Below are positions 6,012 to 6,419 of a stretch of 6,419 nucleotides of DNA, piece after piece (position 1 is the stretch's first letter; the number at the start of each line of letters is the position of its first letter). The position numbers were made by a program, and so were the translations under genes. This stretch comes from Novosphingobium sp. (lineage in GTDB: Bacteria > Pseudomonadota > Alphaproteobacteria > Sphingomonadales > Sphingomonadaceae), in NCBI GenBank assembly GCA_030830245.1, contig JAURNJ010000332.1, forward strand, positions 1 to 6,419, written 5' to 3'. Below the pieces are notes generated by a model that was not told the origin of the DNA, made no database searches, and saw nothing but the letters and a program-made list of their open reading frames with translations.

Positions 6012-6095
6012 GCGCGCAGCAATGGCGGGGCATATCGACGCGGTCAAGCGCAGCGGCTACTGGCGCAGCGGTTTCGCCAAGGCTAAGGGCTGCGC

Positions 6096-6419
6096 ATGAC
6101 TACAGCGACATCCGAAATCACCCCCGAGGTCGTAGAGGCGCATGGCCTGTCCCCCGAGGAATACGAGCATGTGCTCCATGCCCTGGGCCGCGAACCCAAT
6201 CTGGTCGAACTCGGCATATTCTCGGTCATGTGGTCGGAGCATTGCTCCTACAAGTCGAGCCGCCTGCACCTCAAGAAGTTGCCTACCGAAGCGCCCTGGG
6301 TGATCTGCGGGCCGGGCGAGAACGCGGGCGTCATCGACATTGGCGATGGACAGGCGGCTATCTTCAAGATGGAGAGCCACAATCACCCAAGTTACATCGA
6401 GCCCTATCAGGGCGCGGCC
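6096..6419 (+). CDS. purL: Phosphoribosylformylglycinamidine synthase II (PurL), N-terminal part
   Basis: PurL is the ATP-dependent synthetase subunit that converts FGAR to FGAM in purine synthesis, working with PurS and PurQ in bacteria that have the split enzyme. Only the first 108 codons are here; the gene runs past the right edge (the small-type protein is usually over 700 residues). Visible family blocks are [19 protein letters not shown] (38-56, with the conserved SEHC), [15 protein letters not shown] (71-85) and [19 protein letters not shown] (90-108, with the HNHPS ATP/substrate motif). The start ATG at 6096-6098 has AAGGG six bases upstream. The short N-terminus ahead of these blocks indicates the split small form, not the ~1300-residue fused enterobacterial PurL. 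It is divergent from xseB with 84 bases between starts. Confidence 0.96.
   Translation, partial: MTTATSEITPEVVEAHGLSPEEYEHVLHALGREPNLVELGIFSVMWSEHCSYKSSRLHLKKLPTEAPWVICGPGENAGVIDIGDGQAAIFKMESHNHPSYIEPYQGAA

Noticed and set aside
6018..6047. TTGACC as a -35 box for the xseB run on the minus strand
   Set aside because: No acceptable -10 box lies 16-18 bases downstream.

Overview
The window reads as a chromosomal segment of a GC-rich alphaproteobacterium, most likely a sphingomonad (Sphingomonadales: Sphingomonadaceae or Erythrobacteraceae). This rests on the protein sequences, the strong G/C bias at third codon positions and the housekeeping gene order. The taxonomic call is an inference from sequence character, not from a search.

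Left part (1-1474, minus strand). Reading leftwards there is a short ModE-type winged-helix regulator, then an ECF sigma factor. The sigma stop codon overlaps the start of a membrane-anchored protein that runs off the left edge and is a likely anti-sigma or sigma-partner protein.

Middle part (1475-2534). A divergent intergenic region carries a perfect 9-bp-arm palindrome just ahead of a plus-strand gene for a small alpha-helical protein that looks globin-like. After it come about 460 bases without an intact gene. They hold a decayed C-terminal piece of an RTX/serralysin-type secreted protein (plus strand, in-frame stops) and a short minus-strand ORF that may be the 3' end of another gene. The two remnants meet with their 5' ends facing each other near 2181-2184, which suggests an old deletion or rearrangement. 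A strong hairpin closes this zone.

Right part (2535-6011, minus strand). A compact housekeeping run is transcribed in the order xseB, ispA, coaD, a periplasmic cyclophilin, queA. Spacing is 2 bp for xseB-ispA, a TGATG overlap for ispA-coaD, 77-78 bp for coaD-cyclophilin and 14 bp for cyclophilin-queA. The products serve DNA repair (exonuclease VII small subunit), isoprenoid chain elongation, coenzyme A synthesis, periplasmic protein folding and queuosine tRNA modification. Diverging from this cluster, purL (purine synthesis) starts at 6096 and is cut by the right edge.

I found no RNA genes, CRISPR arrays, insertion sequences or evidence of a new defence-like or mobile system. The most notable material is the decayed RTX junction and the ModE-like/globin-like divergent pair.
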